A DNA stretch of 25,383 nucleotides from Flemingiibacterium sp964430755 (GTDB lineage: Bacteria; Bacillota; Clostridia; Oscillospirales; CAG-272). The translations under genes were made by a program, and so were the position numbers. The stretch's first letter is position 1. Each line of letters starts with the position of its first letter. The DNA lies in the NCBI GenBank assembly GCA_964430755.1, contig CAYSFT010000030.1, forward strand, positions 1-25,383. Direction: 5' to 3'. Shown piece after piece: positions 1 through 7,897 of the stretch. A model generated the notes under the pieces. That model saw only the letters and a program-made list of their open reading frames with translations. It was not told the DNA's origin and ran no database searches.

Positions 1-82
1 ACCTTGACAAGTATTTCTGAAAAATGTGTCACCTATCATTGACAATTCAACATTTATTTACAAGTTAAATTCGGGAAGATAC

Positions 83-111
83 TTGAAAAAAATGTATATA
101 TGTGTTAAAAT
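83..111 (+). promoter_or_regulatory. Sigma-A-type promoter for the aminotransferase gene
   Basis: TTGAAA at 83-88 and TAAAAT at 106-111 are separated by 17 bases, close to the housekeeping consensus. It would give a leader of about 60 bases before the ATG at 178. The surrounding 170 bases are very AT-rich, so chance matches are possible; another TTGACA at 39-44 has no good -10 at the right distance. Confidence 0.55.
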
Positions 112-177
112 GTATGGTGGAGTATAATATTTACTGCGAAAATAACAAACATTGACATATATCGAAAGGATTATACC

Positions 178-1365
178 ATGCAATACAGAATATCTAAAAA
201 AATGCAGAATCTTAAACCCTCCGCGATCCGTGAGATTTTTAAGGCACTTTCCGATCCGACAATAATCTCATTTGCGGCAGGAAATCCCGCGCCCGAATCG
301 TTCCCGGTTGACGATCTTGCGCGCCTTTCAACAAAGATATTTGCCGAAGAACCGTCAGTTGCGCTCCAGTATGGAATCACTGAGGGATATCCCGCGCTTC
401 GCGAGGACGTTAAGGCAAGACTTTCCTCGCGCTTTAATATTAAAGAGGACGGTCAGATGACAATAATCACATCAGGCGGTCAGCAGGGAATAGAGCTTCT
501 CTGCAAGACTATGTGTGACGAGGGCGACACTGTAATTTGTGAAAATCCGAGCTTTATCGGTGCGCTCAATGCTTTCCGTTCCTGCGGATGTGAAACGGTC
601 GGCGTTCCGCTTTGCGATGACGGTATTGACCTTGATAAGCTTGAAGCAACGATGAAAGCTTGTCCGCGCGCGAAGATACTTTATCTCATTCCGACATTCC
701 AGAATCCGGCAGGCACCTGTATGTCGCTTGAGAAGCGTAAAGCGGTTCTTGCTCTTGCGAAGAAATACAACATTATCATTCTTGAGGACAACCCCTATGG
801 CGAGCTTCGTTTTGCCGGCGAGGAGATACCGACAATAAAGTCGCTTGACACTGACGATATGGTTGTTTATTCGGGCTCGTACAGTAAGGTGCTTTCGGCA
901 GGTATGCGTATCGGCTTTATCTGCGGACCCGAGGAGGTTGTAACGAAGATGGTCGTTGCAAAGCAGGTTGAGGACGTTCACACAAATCAGTTCTTCCAGA
1001 TGCTTTGCCACCGCTATATTGCCGAATGTGATATTGACAAGCACATTGAGGGAATACGTGCTCTTTACAGAAGAAAGTGTAATCTCATGCTTTCCGAGCT
1101 TGACAAAAATATGCCCGACTGCGTTAAGTACACGCGTCCCGAGGGTGGACTTTTCCTCTGGTGTACGCTCCCTGATAACATTGACCAGGGTGCATTCATC
1201 AAGAAAGCTATGGAGAAGAAGGTTGCGGTCGTTCCCGGTCAGGCGTTCAACTGCGACACGTCTGCACCCTCACAGTGCTTCAGACTCAATTATTCAACTC
1301 CGTCTGATGAGCAGATCATAACGGGTGTCGGTTATCTTGCCGATGCTGTAAGGTCAATGCTTTGA
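178..1365 (+). CDS. PLP-dependent aminotransferase, class I/II (MocR/LysN-like)
   Basis: A 395-residue fold-type I aminotransferase, cytosolic, expected to move an amino group between an amino acid and a 2-oxo acid with pyridoxal phosphate. The PLP lysine is K237 in the SGSYSK context, with the phosphate-binding R244 in GMRIGF, N176-P177 in the FQNPAG motif, and D204/Y207 in EDNPYG. The N-terminus (ISFAAGNPAPESFP) and overall length fit the 2-aminoadipate transaminase/valine-pyruvate transaminase group, which resembles the catalytic half of MocR regulators, but there is no DNA-binding domain. The start at 178 follows an AAAGGA ribosome binding site. It is the first gene of a forward run, 53 bases before the next gene. 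The exact substrate cannot be read from the sequence; several aromatic, branched-chain or aminoadipate donors are used in this family. Confidence 0.9.
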   Translation: MQYRISKKMQNLKPSAIREIFKALSDPTIISFAAGNPAPESFPVDDLARLSTKIFAEEPSVALQYGITEGYPALREDVKARLSSRFNIKEDGQMTIITSGGQQGIELLCKTMCDEGDTVICENPSFIGALNAFRSCGCETVGVPLCDDGIDLDKLEATMKACPRAKILYLIPTFQNPAGTCMSLEKRKAVLALAKKYNIIILEDNPYGELRFAGEEIPTIKSLDTDDMVVYSGSYSKVLSAGMRIGFICGPEEVVTKMVVAKQVEDVHTNQFFQMLCHRYIAECDIDKHIEGIRALYRRKCNLMLSELDKNMPDCVKYTRPEGGLFLWCTLPDNIDQGAFIKKAMEKKVAVVPGQAFNCDTSAPSQCFRLNYSTPSDEQIITGVGYLADAVRSML

Positions 1366-1384
1366 TTTTGAACATTTTGATATG

Positions 1385-1403
1385 ACACCTTAAATTCAGG
1401 TGT
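1385..1403 (+). promoter_or_regulatory. Small hairpin directly before the tagO ribosome binding site
   Basis: ACACCT (1385-1390) and AGGTGT (1398-1403) form a perfect 6-bp stem with a 7-base loop, ending at the AAGGAG ribosome binding site of the next gene. There is no T tract, so it is not an intrinsic terminator. It could mark an RNA-processing site or modulate translation, or be chance. Confidence 0.3.
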
Positions 1404-1418
1404 AAGGAGAAGAAAACA

Positions 1419-2552
1419 ATGCAAATGGCTGAAATCATATATTTGTTGGCTGCGATGGCTCTTGCCGCACTTGTTGCGTTCACTTCAACGCCGGCGGTCA
1501 GTGTTCTTGCATATAAAATCGGTGCTATTGACGTTCCGAGGGATTCAAGACGAATGCACAAAAAACCGACTCCGCGTATCGGCGGACTTGCAATATTCTT
1601 CGGTTTTGTTGTGGCAACGCTGGTTTTTTGCAAATTGACGCCCGAGCTTATTGCTATATATGTCGGCGGACTTATTCTCGTTGCGGTTGGCGTTATTGAT
1701 GATGTTTTCCGTATCAACGCATGGATAAAGCTGGCGGCACAGATCGGCGTTGCGTTTATCGCGGTTTCGCAAGGCGTGGTTCTCGAGTATGTCAACTTTT
1801 TCGGTAAATATATTCAATTCGGTGCATGGGCGATACCGATAACCGTTTTATGGATTGTCGGTCTTACCAATGCGATAAATCTCATCGACGGTCTTGACGG
1901 ACTTGCCTGCGGTGTTTCGGCGATCTGCTCGGTTTCACTGCTGCTTGTCATGCTTTTGAAGGGCGATCTTACCGTCGTAATGATAACTGCGGTAATCGTC
2001 GGTGCTTGTCTTGGATTTTTACCGTTCAATTCAAATCCCGCAAAGATATTTATGGGCGACACAGGTGCGCTTTTCCTCGGATACACTATGGCGGTCATAT
2101 CCGTTTCGGGCGTATTCAAGCTGCACACGGTTATTTCCTTTATAATTCCTCTTTCGATTTTCGCTCTTCCGATTCTTGACACGACCTTTGCTTTCTTTCG
2201 CCGGATTTTACATGGTAAAAACCCGTTTTCGCCCGACAGAGGACATCTTCATCACAGGCTTATTGACCTTGGCTTCAATCAGAAGCAATCGGTTGCGGTA
2301 CTGTATGCAATCTGTGCGATACTCGGCACATCAGCTATAATGTTAACCGAGGAAAATTTCGGACGTGCTGCGATAATTATTGTAGTCGGTGTTGCGATTT
2401 TTCTTGTCAACTTTATCATTCTGCGTCATGCAAGTGTTCGCGGAAAGATGGGACTTGATCTTTCCGATCCCGTTGACAGCGACAATTACAAAAAACGTGA
2501 AGATAAAAACCGCGATGCTATACACGCTTCGGAGGATACAGAGTCAAAATGA
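1419..2552 (+). CDS. tagO: Undecaprenyl-phosphate sugar-1-phosphate transferase (TagO/WecA/MraY family)
   Basis: A 377-residue polytopic membrane enzyme that transfers a sugar-1-phosphate (usually GlcNAc-1-P) from UDP-sugar to undecaprenyl phosphate, the first step of teichoic acid or related wall-polymer synthesis. Family motifs are in order: HKKPTPRIGG near residue 48, the Mg-binding DD at about 94-95 in VIDDVF, NAINLIDGLDGL from about 151, MGDTGALFLG from about 212, and the cytoplasmic HLHHR loop from about 276. Hydrophobic stretches suggest about ten or eleven membrane spans; the C-terminal 40 residues are charged and cytosolic. Length fits WecA/TagO rather than MraY, and no other murein-cluster gene is adjacent. 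The stop overlaps the next start (ATGA), implying translational coupling. A TagA-family transferase that could act later in the same pathway is encoded at 15812-16594. Confidence 0.9.
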   Translation: MQMAEIIYLLAAMALAALVAFTSTPAVSVLAYKIGAIDVPRDSRRMHKKPTPRIGGLAIFFGFVVATLVFCKLTPELIAIYVGGLILVAVGVIDDVFRINAWIKLAAQIGVAFIAVSQGVVLEYVNFFGKYIQFGAWAIPITVLWIVGLTNAINLIDGLDGLACGVSAICSVSLLLVMLLKGDLTVVMITAVIVGACLGFLPFNSNPAKIFMGDTGALFLGYTMAVISVSGVFKLHTVISFIIPLSIFALPILDTTFAFFRRILHGKNPFSPDRGHLHHRLIDLGFNQKQSVAVLYAICAILGTSAIMLTEENFGRAAIIIVVGVAIFLVNFIILRHASVRGKMGLDLSDPVDSDNYKKREDKNRDAIHASEDTESK

Positions 2553-3451
2553 AAAAGAAACCAAAGAGTGAAAACCACGGTATACTTCTCGGAACAGTTA
2601 TTATCATTGTTGTGATGATAATTGTGTTCGGTGCGGTGTTTGCCTGGATGTATTCGATGGATATGCTCTTTCTGCCCGATTTTGTTGAACAGTTGATTGG
2701 GTCAAAGGATGATGAGGACGAGTTACCGTGGGATCTTGGTGCGCTTTCGGAAATTGTTAAAAGCGGAAAGAATGAACAGGGCGAGGAAATTTCATTTGAT
2801 GTGACATACGAAAGCCTTCGTGAGGCATTGCTTTCTGAAAAGCCGGAAGACGGTGCTTTCATAACTGCGGTTATTCAGTTTTATGACGGAGAAAGCCCCG
2901 TTTCGCAAAATGTCACATATGCTCGAGACGGCGAGCGTTTCCGCGTACAGCTTTATGAGATTATGCCGCAGGAAAGCACGGAAGCTCCTGCAATTAAAAG
3001 CTTAACGATAGCCGACGAAAAAACGGTGTATTTCCACGATTATTCGTCAGGAATGTCAACGACTTTGCCGAGAAACAACAGTTTTGCTCCGGAAAATGAA
3101 GCAGGTATTCCTTCTGTTGACTATCTTTTAGATATTGTGGCACAGTTTCCGGAATATGACGTAAGCGATACATCGGGAGAACCGCAAGAAACAGATGATA
3201 CGCGCATTACCGACACAGCAATTAAGCTTCTGCAAACCGAGGACGGAAATGTTTATTATGTTTCATACGCCGATTCTGAACTTGACATCACCGAGGAATA
3301 TTATGTTTCTCTTGATCACAGAATGATAATTTCAGCCAACACAAAGCAAGGCGGAAAAACCGTCTATTCTTACAAGACTAAAAGCTTTTCCGCCGATCCT
3401 GCCATATATACGCAGGCTTCACTGTATACTTTTTCAGAATCCACTGATTAA
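2549..3451 (+). CDS. Unknown protein with one N-terminal membrane segment
   Basis: A 300-residue protein I do not recognise. A lysine-rich start is followed by one strong hydrophobic segment at about residues 12-36, which reads as a membrane anchor; there is no lipobox cysteine. The rest is acidic, soluble and beta-rich in appearance, so an extracytoplasmic domain is likely. Its start overlaps the tagO stop by four bases (ATGA), which suggests co-translation and a possible link to wall-polymer synthesis, though that is inference from position. The 3' end overlaps the convergent gene at 3434-3904 by 18 bases, leaving no room for a terminator between them. Confidence 0.75.
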   Translation: MKKKPKSENHGILLGTVIIIVVMIIVFGAVFAWMYSMDMLFLPDFVEQLIGSKDDEDELPWDLGALSEIVKSGKNEQGEEISFDVTYESLREALLSEKPEDGAFITAVIQFYDGESPVSQNVTYARDGERFRVQLYEIMPQESTEAPAIKSLTIADEKTVYFHDYSSGMSTTLPRNNSFAPENEAGIPSVDYLLDIVAQFPEYDVSDTSGEPQETDDTRITDTAIKLLQTEDGNVYYVSYADSELDITEEYYVSLDHRMIISANTKQGGKTVYSYKTKSFSADPAIYTQASLYTFSESTD

Positions 3452-3904
3452 TAAAAATGCCAAAAGGATTATAATTTCGTCGCGTGAGCTTTCGCATTCA
3501 TCCTTGCCGCTGTTTAAAAGAAGAATTATGAGTCCGATAAGCAGCAGGTCATCAAGCTCAAATCCGCGGTCGAACCTTGCTAAAAGATCACGGAATATAC
3601 CTCGGCGCGGTTCTTCGGCTGCATGGTGACATTGCTCGTTTCCCATTGTATACGGGCAATTTTGCCGGCAAGACTCAGCTTGACTGCCGACATTGTCACA
3701 GCAGACCTCTGCGGCAGAAACGGGAATTTCGTTTTGGGCTTCGTGAGGAAACGGTGAATCTGACTCTTGATTGTTTCCCGTGTAACTTAAATCGGGGATT
3801 TCGTCTGCCGTGAATGCATTGCCGCTGTAATTTGCAGGTATCGTGTATTCGCCGCGTCGGAAGCTCTGCTGTCCGTTATCGTCACCGTATTTTCTTGCAT
3901 ACAT
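3434..3904 (-). CDS. Unknown 156-residue protein with a hydrophobic C-terminal tail
   Basis: Third gene of a three-gene reverse operon. The first 110 residues are polar, low in hydrophobics and rich in Asn, Ser, Glu and six cysteines, and look disordered. The last 45 residues contain two short hydrophobic runs, DLLLIGLIILLL and EIIILLAFLLIS, separated by a charged, cysteine-containing linker; this resembles a tail anchor or membrane hairpin. I have seen similar tails in small clostridial proteins, sometimes thought to be spore-related, but this is recollection and not a family assignment. The start at 3904 has a GAGGTG ribosome binding site 8 bases upstream and lies 12 bases after the preceding stop. 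The end overlaps the convergent gene by 18 bases. Confidence 0.75.
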   Translation of the reverse strand: MYARKYGDDNGQQSFRRGEYTIPANYSGNAFTADEIPDLSYTGNNQESDSPFPHEAQNEIPVSAAEVCCDNVGSQAESCRQNCPYTMGNEQCHHAAEEPRRGIFRDLLARFDRGFELDDLLLIGLIILLLNSGKDECESSRDEIIILLAFLLISGF

Positions 3905-3916
3905 GACATTTTCACC

Positions 3917-4357
3917 TCAAAACAGCTTTTTATTATTTAAAAATCCATCGGCAAGCTCCGCTAAACTGAGTGCCTTTATCATCATATCAATTTTTTCGGC
4001 GCGTCCGTGACTCATGTACGGTCTTAGCGAGTTGAGTAAGTTACACCGTGGATCGCTTTTTTTATTTCCACCGCCAAGGTTGCCGGCAAGCGAACCGAGC
4101 GCAGACAAATCGGGTATCTTCACACTTGATGATGTCGGCGCAGTTTGGTCTGCATTGTTTGCTGACACGGCGATGCTGTTATCATCATTCTTAACTGACG
4201 ACTCCGGTTGAATGTTTTCTTCCGCCTTCTTAATTTGTTCGCTTTCTTTCGGGAGATTGTTCATGAGGCTTCCTGCTATACTCATAATGCTTGACAATGC
4301 GGCAGGGTCACTGAGGAGCTTTGAAAGCATTCCGTTAAGATCATTGTTGCTGTCCAT
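3917..4357 (-). CDS. Unknown 146-residue protein, second gene of the three-gene operon
   Basis: Not recognised. I place the start at 4357 (protein begins MDSNND) because a GAGG ribosome binding site lies 6 bases upstream, while the longer frame to 4417 lacks one and would run deep into the upstream gene. The N-terminal 45 residues look helical (MLSKLLSDP, IMSIAGSLM), the middle is low-complexity and rich in Ser/Asn/Asp, and the last 45 residues form a basic, Leu-rich helical block (DPRCNLLNSLRPYMS followed by AEKIDMMIKALSLAELA). The terminal block is the kind of segment that recurs in unannotated clostridial proteins, as I recall. The start overlaps the end of the upstream gene by 17 bases in another frame, so translation is probably coupled. 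No membrane segment or signal peptide. Confidence 0.75.
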   Translation of the reverse strand: MDSNNDLNGMLSKLLSDPAALSSIMSIAGSLMNNLPKESEQIKKAEENIQPESSVKNDDNSIAVSANNADQTAPTSSSVKIPDLSALGSLAGNLGGGNKKSDPRCNLLNSLRPYMSHGRAEKIDMMIKALSLAELADGFLNNKKLF

Positions 4358-4604
4358 TGGTTTCCTCTTCGATTGTGTGCAGTATGGTTTCTGTTCGGTC
4401 TTTACCGATAAGCTCACTTGCCGCCTTCAGATCGGCATCTGTGGCGTTTGAAAGGCTTTGACGTACAAGGCGTAAATTTCGCGTTGCCGCTTCTGCTGCA
4501 CCCGGATTTATACCCGTTGCTGCGGCGAGCATTTTTATGGTTTTTGCGAGTGTTTCATCATCAAGAGAGAGAAGACGGTCAAGGCTTGTTTTATCGAGCT
4601 GCAT
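4341..4604 (-). CDS. Unknown 87-residue helical protein, first gene of the three-gene operon
   Basis: Not recognised. The start at 4604 (MQLDKTSLDRLL) is preferred because the AAAGGGG ribosome binding site overlaps the alternative upstream ATG at 4622, which would leave that ATG without a site. The protein is nearly all helix-forming, with a spaced Leu/Ile/Met pattern (LDRLLSLDDETLAKTIKMLAAATG, given here in part) suggestive of two or three amphipathic helices, and no membrane segment, signal peptide or cysteine. Its end overlaps the next gene by 17 bases. The reading frame has normal codon use for the window, supporting expression. It is transcribed away from the yfcE-like gene, with 83 bases between the starts. 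Confidence 0.75.
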   Translation of the reverse strand: MQLDKTSLDRLLSLDDETLAKTIKMLAAATGINPGAAEAATRNLRLVRQSLSNATDADLKAASELIGKDRTETILHTIEEETNGQQQ

Positions 4605-4637
4605 AGCTGTTGCCCCTTTCAAAAATGTATTTAATAT

Positions 4638-4666
4638 ATTGTATGTATATTCGCCGATTGTGTGAA
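4638..4666 (-). promoter_or_regulatory. Promoter of the three-gene unknown operon
   Basis: Read on the reverse strand, TTCACA (4661-4666) and TACAAT (4638-4643) are 17 bases apart, a good sigma-A arrangement. The -10 region extended by two bases reads CATACAAT, followed by AT, which also matches mother-cell sporulation -10 elements (CATACAnT for SigE; CATAnnnTA for SigK), and an ACA sits about 15 bases upstream as SigK prefers. No SigE-type -35 is at the right distance. The region is AT-rich, so the dual match is only suggestive. Confidence 0.5.
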
Positions 4667-4687
4667 TATATGAAAACAGAGGTTTTA

Positions 4688-5197
4688 ATGAGTTATCTGA
4701 TTTTTTCCGATTCGCACGGCACTTATAAAAGCATGAAGGATGTTATCGAACGTACTCCCGATAAGATTGACGGCGTGATATTTCTCGGCGATCTTTATTC
4801 CGATATTGAAAATATCGAGGAGGCTTATCCGCTTCTTTCCGTATATGCCGTTGCAGGAAACTGTGACTTTGGTTTGAAATTTCTTTCGCCCGTATACCAA
4901 GAACGAATGATTGATATTGACGGTGTGCGCGTCCTGATTCTTCACGGGCATATGCAGTCGGTGAAATCGGGAACGGTGGAGCTTGAGGCGTATGCAAGAC
5001 GTAAGGATGCAGATGTTGTTTTGTACGGTCACACCCATGAGCGTGACAACCGTTATATTGCAAGCGGTAAAAAGCCGTTGTATGTTTTTAATCCCGGAAG
5101 TGTTTCGCGTCCGCGCGACGGAGAGCCGTCGTTCGGTGTTCTCACAGTCAAAAACGGTCAGGTGTTGCTTTCCCACGGTGACGTTTATTTGAGATAG
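4688..5197 (+). CDS. YfcE/MJ0936-type metallophosphoesterase
   Basis: A 169-residue cytosolic calcineurin-like phosphodiesterase, expected to cleave phosphodiester or phosphomonoester bonds using two metal ions. All family motifs are visible: D8-x-H10 in FSDSHG, G34-D35 in IFLGD, G57-N58-C-D in VAGNCD, H86 in LHGH, and G114-H115-T-H117 in YGHTH, followed by the NPGS motif. Start 4688 is chosen because AGAGG lies 7 bases upstream and the protein then begins at the first beta strand (MSYLIFSDSHG); a longer frame from 4610 adds 26 residues with no homology-like character and would run into the divergent promoter. It is the first gene of a four-gene forward run. The natural substrate is unknown for most members. 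Confidence 0.9.
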   Translation: MSYLIFSDSHGTYKSMKDVIERTPDKIDGVIFLGDLYSDIENIEEAYPLLSVYAVAGNCDFGLKFLSPVYQERMIDIDGVRVLILHGHMQSVKSGTVELEAYARRKDADVVLYGHTHERDNRYIASGKKPLYVFNPGSVSRPRDGEPSFGVLTVKNGQVLLSHGDVYLR

Positions 5198-5206
5198 GAG
5201 ATAGAA

Positions 5207-5701
5207 ATGGTTTGTATCCCCAAAAAAGAAAAAAAGGCACAGTGGCTCTCGTTTTCCTGTATTCTATCTGGCATACTTTTGATGGGAATATCGTCTGTGA
5301 TTGAATACCGTGTCATTTTTCAGCTTATCGCGGTTATACTTGTTGTTGCAGGTATACAACTGCTCGTGCGCTTTGTGCTTTCGGATTATCGCTATATTAT
5401 TGACGACCGTGACGACGGTACAGCAGAGCTTTTCGTTTACCAAAAGCAAGGGAAGCGTGACGTTCTCGTTTGCCGCATCTCGCTTTCGTCGGTTGTTGAA
5501 ATGTTTACCCGCGGCACAAAAAAGGCAGAGGTTAAAGCCCGTTATAATTATACGCAGAATCTCGGTGCTGTCGGTCATTCGCTTGTTTTCGATGACGGTG
5601 ACAAATGCGTTGAGGTTATAATTGAGCCCGATGCTGAATTTATAAATGCGATAAATGCGCGTATCGGTGTCGGTGAAGGCGATTTCGGATTTATGATGTA
5701 A
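5207..5701 (+). CDS. Unknown membrane protein, two spans plus a cytosolic domain
   Basis: A 164-residue protein of unknown function. A lysine-rich start (KKEKK) is followed by two hydrophobic segments at about residues 13-31 and 36-58, placing both ends inside the cell. The remaining 105 residues alternate short beta-like strands (YRYIIDD, AELFVYQKQG, VLVCRISL, SLVFDDG, CVEVIIEPD), reminiscent of bacterial PH-like membrane domains; that is a resemblance, not a firm call. It starts 9 bases after the yfcE-like gene with a good AGGAG ribosome binding site and ends 23 bases before the aminopeptidase gene, so it belongs to the same operon. Confidence 0.75.
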   Translation: MVCIPKKEKKAQWLSFSCILSGILLMGISSVIEYRVIFQLIAVILVVAGIQLLVRFVLSDYRYIIDDRDDGTAELFVYQKQGKRDVLVCRISLSSVVEMFTRGTKKAEVKARYNYTQNLGAVGHSLVFDDGDKCVEVIIEPDAEFINAINARIGVGEGDFGFMM

Positions 5702-5724
5702 TATAACTATCGGAGGTAAAAGCA

Positions 5725-7011
5725 ATGAACTATACTGAAAATTTACTTGATTTTATCGAAAAATCTCCCTCGTGCTTTCACGCGGTTAAAAATATCACGG
5801 CGACACTTCGTGAGAGTGGATATTCAGAGCTTTCGGAGCGTGATGAATGGAAGCTTACAAGCGGTGGAAAATATTATGTAACGCGCAACAATTCGAGCGT
5901 TATAGCGTTCATGATCCCCGAGGCAGATGTGAAGCCGAAATTTATGATTGTTGCGTCACATTCCGATTCGCCGACATTCAAAATTAAAGATATTCCCGAG
6001 CTTGAGGGCGTTTATACTCGTATCAATACCGAGCGTTACGGCGGAATGATACTTGATTCATGGTTTGACCGTCCGCTTTCTGTGGCAGGGCGTGTTATGG
6101 TTCGCACAGAGAACGGTGTGGCGACACGTCTTGTCAATGTAGACCGCGATTTGTTACTTATTCCTCATGTTGCGATCCATATGGACAATCCCAATAACGC
6201 TAAGACCTATAACCCTGCTTCCGACCTCGTTCCCCTGTACGGCGGCGGTGAAGCAAAGGGAAGCTTTATGAAGCTTATTGCCGAGGCTGTCGGCGTCAGC
6301 GCGGAGGATATAATCTCGCATGAGCTTTTCCTTTATAACAGACAGAAGCCAACCGTTTGGGGCGCAGAAAATGAGTTCGTTTCCGCACCGAAGCTTGACG
6401 ACCTCGGATGCGTTTATTCGTCGCTCTGTGCGCTTAATGAAACGAGCGTAAAGGGAACAGTTCCCGTCATGTTCGTTGCAGATAATGAGGAGGTTGGAAG
6501 TGCGACAAAGCAGGGCGCGGCATCAACATTCCTTTATGACACACTTTCTCGTATTTGTGATGCACTCGGCGGTGACATTCGCAGAGCCGCGGCGGAGTCG
6601 ATGCTTCTTTCGGCTGACAATGCACACGCCGTTCATCCCAATGCCGCACAGCTTGCTGATCCGACACACCGTCCCATCATGAACAAGGGTATCGTTATGA
6701 AATATAACGCATCACAACTCTATACGACGGATGCAGTTTCATCGGCGGTCTTCCGCGAGATATGCAGAAAAGCGGACGTTAAGGTTCAGGTCTTCGCAAA
6801 CCGTTCGGATATGCGCGGCGGCTCTACGCTCGGTAACATTTCAAATTCGCAGGTTTCGCTGTCGGCGGTTGATATTGGACTTCCGCAGCTTGCTATGCAT
6901 TCTTCATACGAAACTGCCGGTGTCCATGATGTTGCCGATATGGTCAGTGCGATGCGTGTGTTCTTTGAAACAGAGCTTGAGGTTTGCGGCGGCGAGGTTG
7001 CGATAAAGTAA
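5725..7011 (+). CDS. apeB: M18 family aspartyl aminopeptidase
   Basis: A 428-residue cytosolic zinc exopeptidase that removes N-terminal (often acidic) residues from peptides; it normally assembles into a tetrahedral dodecamer. Metal and catalytic motifs of clan MH appear in order: H79-x-D81 in ASHSDSP, D225/D226 in PKLDDLG, the catalytic and metal-binding E255-E256 in DNEEVGS, the SADNAHAVHPN segment, and the final histidine in MHSSYETAG. Length and motif spacing match M18 and not M42. The start has a CGGAGG ribosome binding site. It lies between a small membrane protein and a DUF3737 gene. The gene name apeB is used for clostridial members of this family; the orthology is inferred. Confidence 0.9.
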   Translation: MNYTENLLDFIEKSPSCFHAVKNITATLRESGYSELSERDEWKLTSGGKYYVTRNNSSVIAFMIPEADVKPKFMIVASHSDSPTFKIKDIPELEGVYTRINTERYGGMILDSWFDRPLSVAGRVMVRTENGVATRLVNVDRDLLLIPHVAIHMDNPNNAKTYNPASDLVPLYGGGEAKGSFMKLIAEAVGVSAEDIISHELFLYNRQKPTVWGAENEFVSAPKLDDLGCVYSSLCALNETSVKGTVPVMFVADNEEVGSATKQGAASTFLYDTLSRICDALGGDIRRAAAESMLLSADNAHAVHPNAAQLADPTHRPIMNKGIVMKYNASQLYTTDAVSSAVFREICRKADVKVQVFANRSDMRGGSTLGNISNSQVSLSAVDIGLPQLAMHSSYETAGVHDVADMVSAMRVFFETELEVCGGEVAIK

Positions 7012-7030
7012 AATTTGTTAAGGAGAAAGT

Positions 7031-7882
7031 ATGGAACTTATTAAAAATAAAATTTTCCCGAATGAGCGTGCACTGTATGCGCTTACAAATACACGTGTTG
7101 AAGACTGCAGCTTCGAGGGCGTTGAGGATGGCGAGTCTGCACTTAAGGAGTCGCGAAATATTGAAGTTGTGGGCTGTGATTTCAAGCTTAGATATCCGCT
7201 TTGGCATTCGCACGGATTTGTTATTGAAAATTCCGCGATGAGTGAGACCTGTCGTGCGCCGCTCTGGTATTCGTCAGACGGACGTATTGACGGGATGAAT
7301 ATAGTCGGCGTTAAGGCACTTCGTGAATGTGACCGCGTTGAGATCGTTAACACGACTGCCGTTTCGGCGGAGTTTGGTTGGAAATGCCGTGATATAACCG
7401 CGTCAGACAGCCGCTTTGAATCGGAGTACATATTTCTTTGCAGTGAGAGAATTACGCTTGACAATATAAAATTAAAGGGGAAATACTCCTTCCAATATGT
7501 TGACGGTCTCCGTATAACAAATTCCGAGCTTGACACTAAGGATTCCTTCTGGCACGCGAAGAATGTAATAGTTGAAAACAGTACCGTTCGCGGCGAATAT
7601 CTCGGATGGTATTCCGATAATCTCGTTATGAGAAACTGCAAGATAATCGGAACACAGCCGTTTTGCTACTGTGCCAATCTGACTCTCGAAAACTGTGAGT
7701 TAATTGACTGCGATCTTGCGTTTGAGTATTCGGACGTACAAGCGGACACGCACGGACACATTATTTCGATAAAGAATCCGCGCTCGGGAAAGATAGTTGT
7801 CGACTCCGTCGGCGAGATCATACGCGGTGATGCGGTTTACGAATGTAATGGGGAAATTTCAGTCAGAAAAAATATCGGATAA
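7031..7882 (+). CDS. DUF3737 family beta-helix protein
   Basis: A 283-residue protein that fits DUF3737, a family of unknown function predicted to form a right-handed parallel beta helix. The sequence is built from about eight to ten coils of roughly 20-22 residues, many carrying an aromatic pair or similar at the turn (PLWHSHG, PLWYSSD, SFQYVDG, SFWHAKN, LGWYSDN, PFCYCAN, LAFEYSD) followed by strands such as VIVENSTV and LTLENCEL. Eleven or so cysteines, no signal peptide and no membrane segment point to a cytosolic protein. The start has AAGGAG 6 bases upstream and follows the aminopeptidase stop by 19 bases. No catalytic residues are known to me, so no function is proposed. Confidence 0.85.
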   Translation: MELIKNKIFPNERALYALTNTRVEDCSFEGVEDGESALKESRNIEVVGCDFKLRYPLWHSHGFVIENSAMSETCRAPLWYSSDGRIDGMNIVGVKALRECDRVEIVNTTAVSAEFGWKCRDITASDSRFESEYIFLCSERITLDNIKLKGKYSFQYVDGLRITNSELDTKDSFWHAKNVIVENSTVRGEYLGWYSDNLVMRNCKIIGTQPFCYCANLTLENCELIDCDLAFEYSDVQADTHGHIISIKNPRSGKIVVDSVGEIIRGDAVYECNGEISVRKNIG

Positions 7883-7897
7883 TTTCAAAAAAAGCTA

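Noticed and set aside
152..157. TTGACA just before the first gene as a -35 element
   Set aside because: It lies only 21 bases before the ATG and overlaps the ribosome binding region, so no transcript starting from it could translate the gene normally.
472..1044. A long reverse-strand frame opposite the aminotransferase gene
   Set aside because: It is the complement of a well-supported enzyme gene; no ribosome binding site or family-like character.
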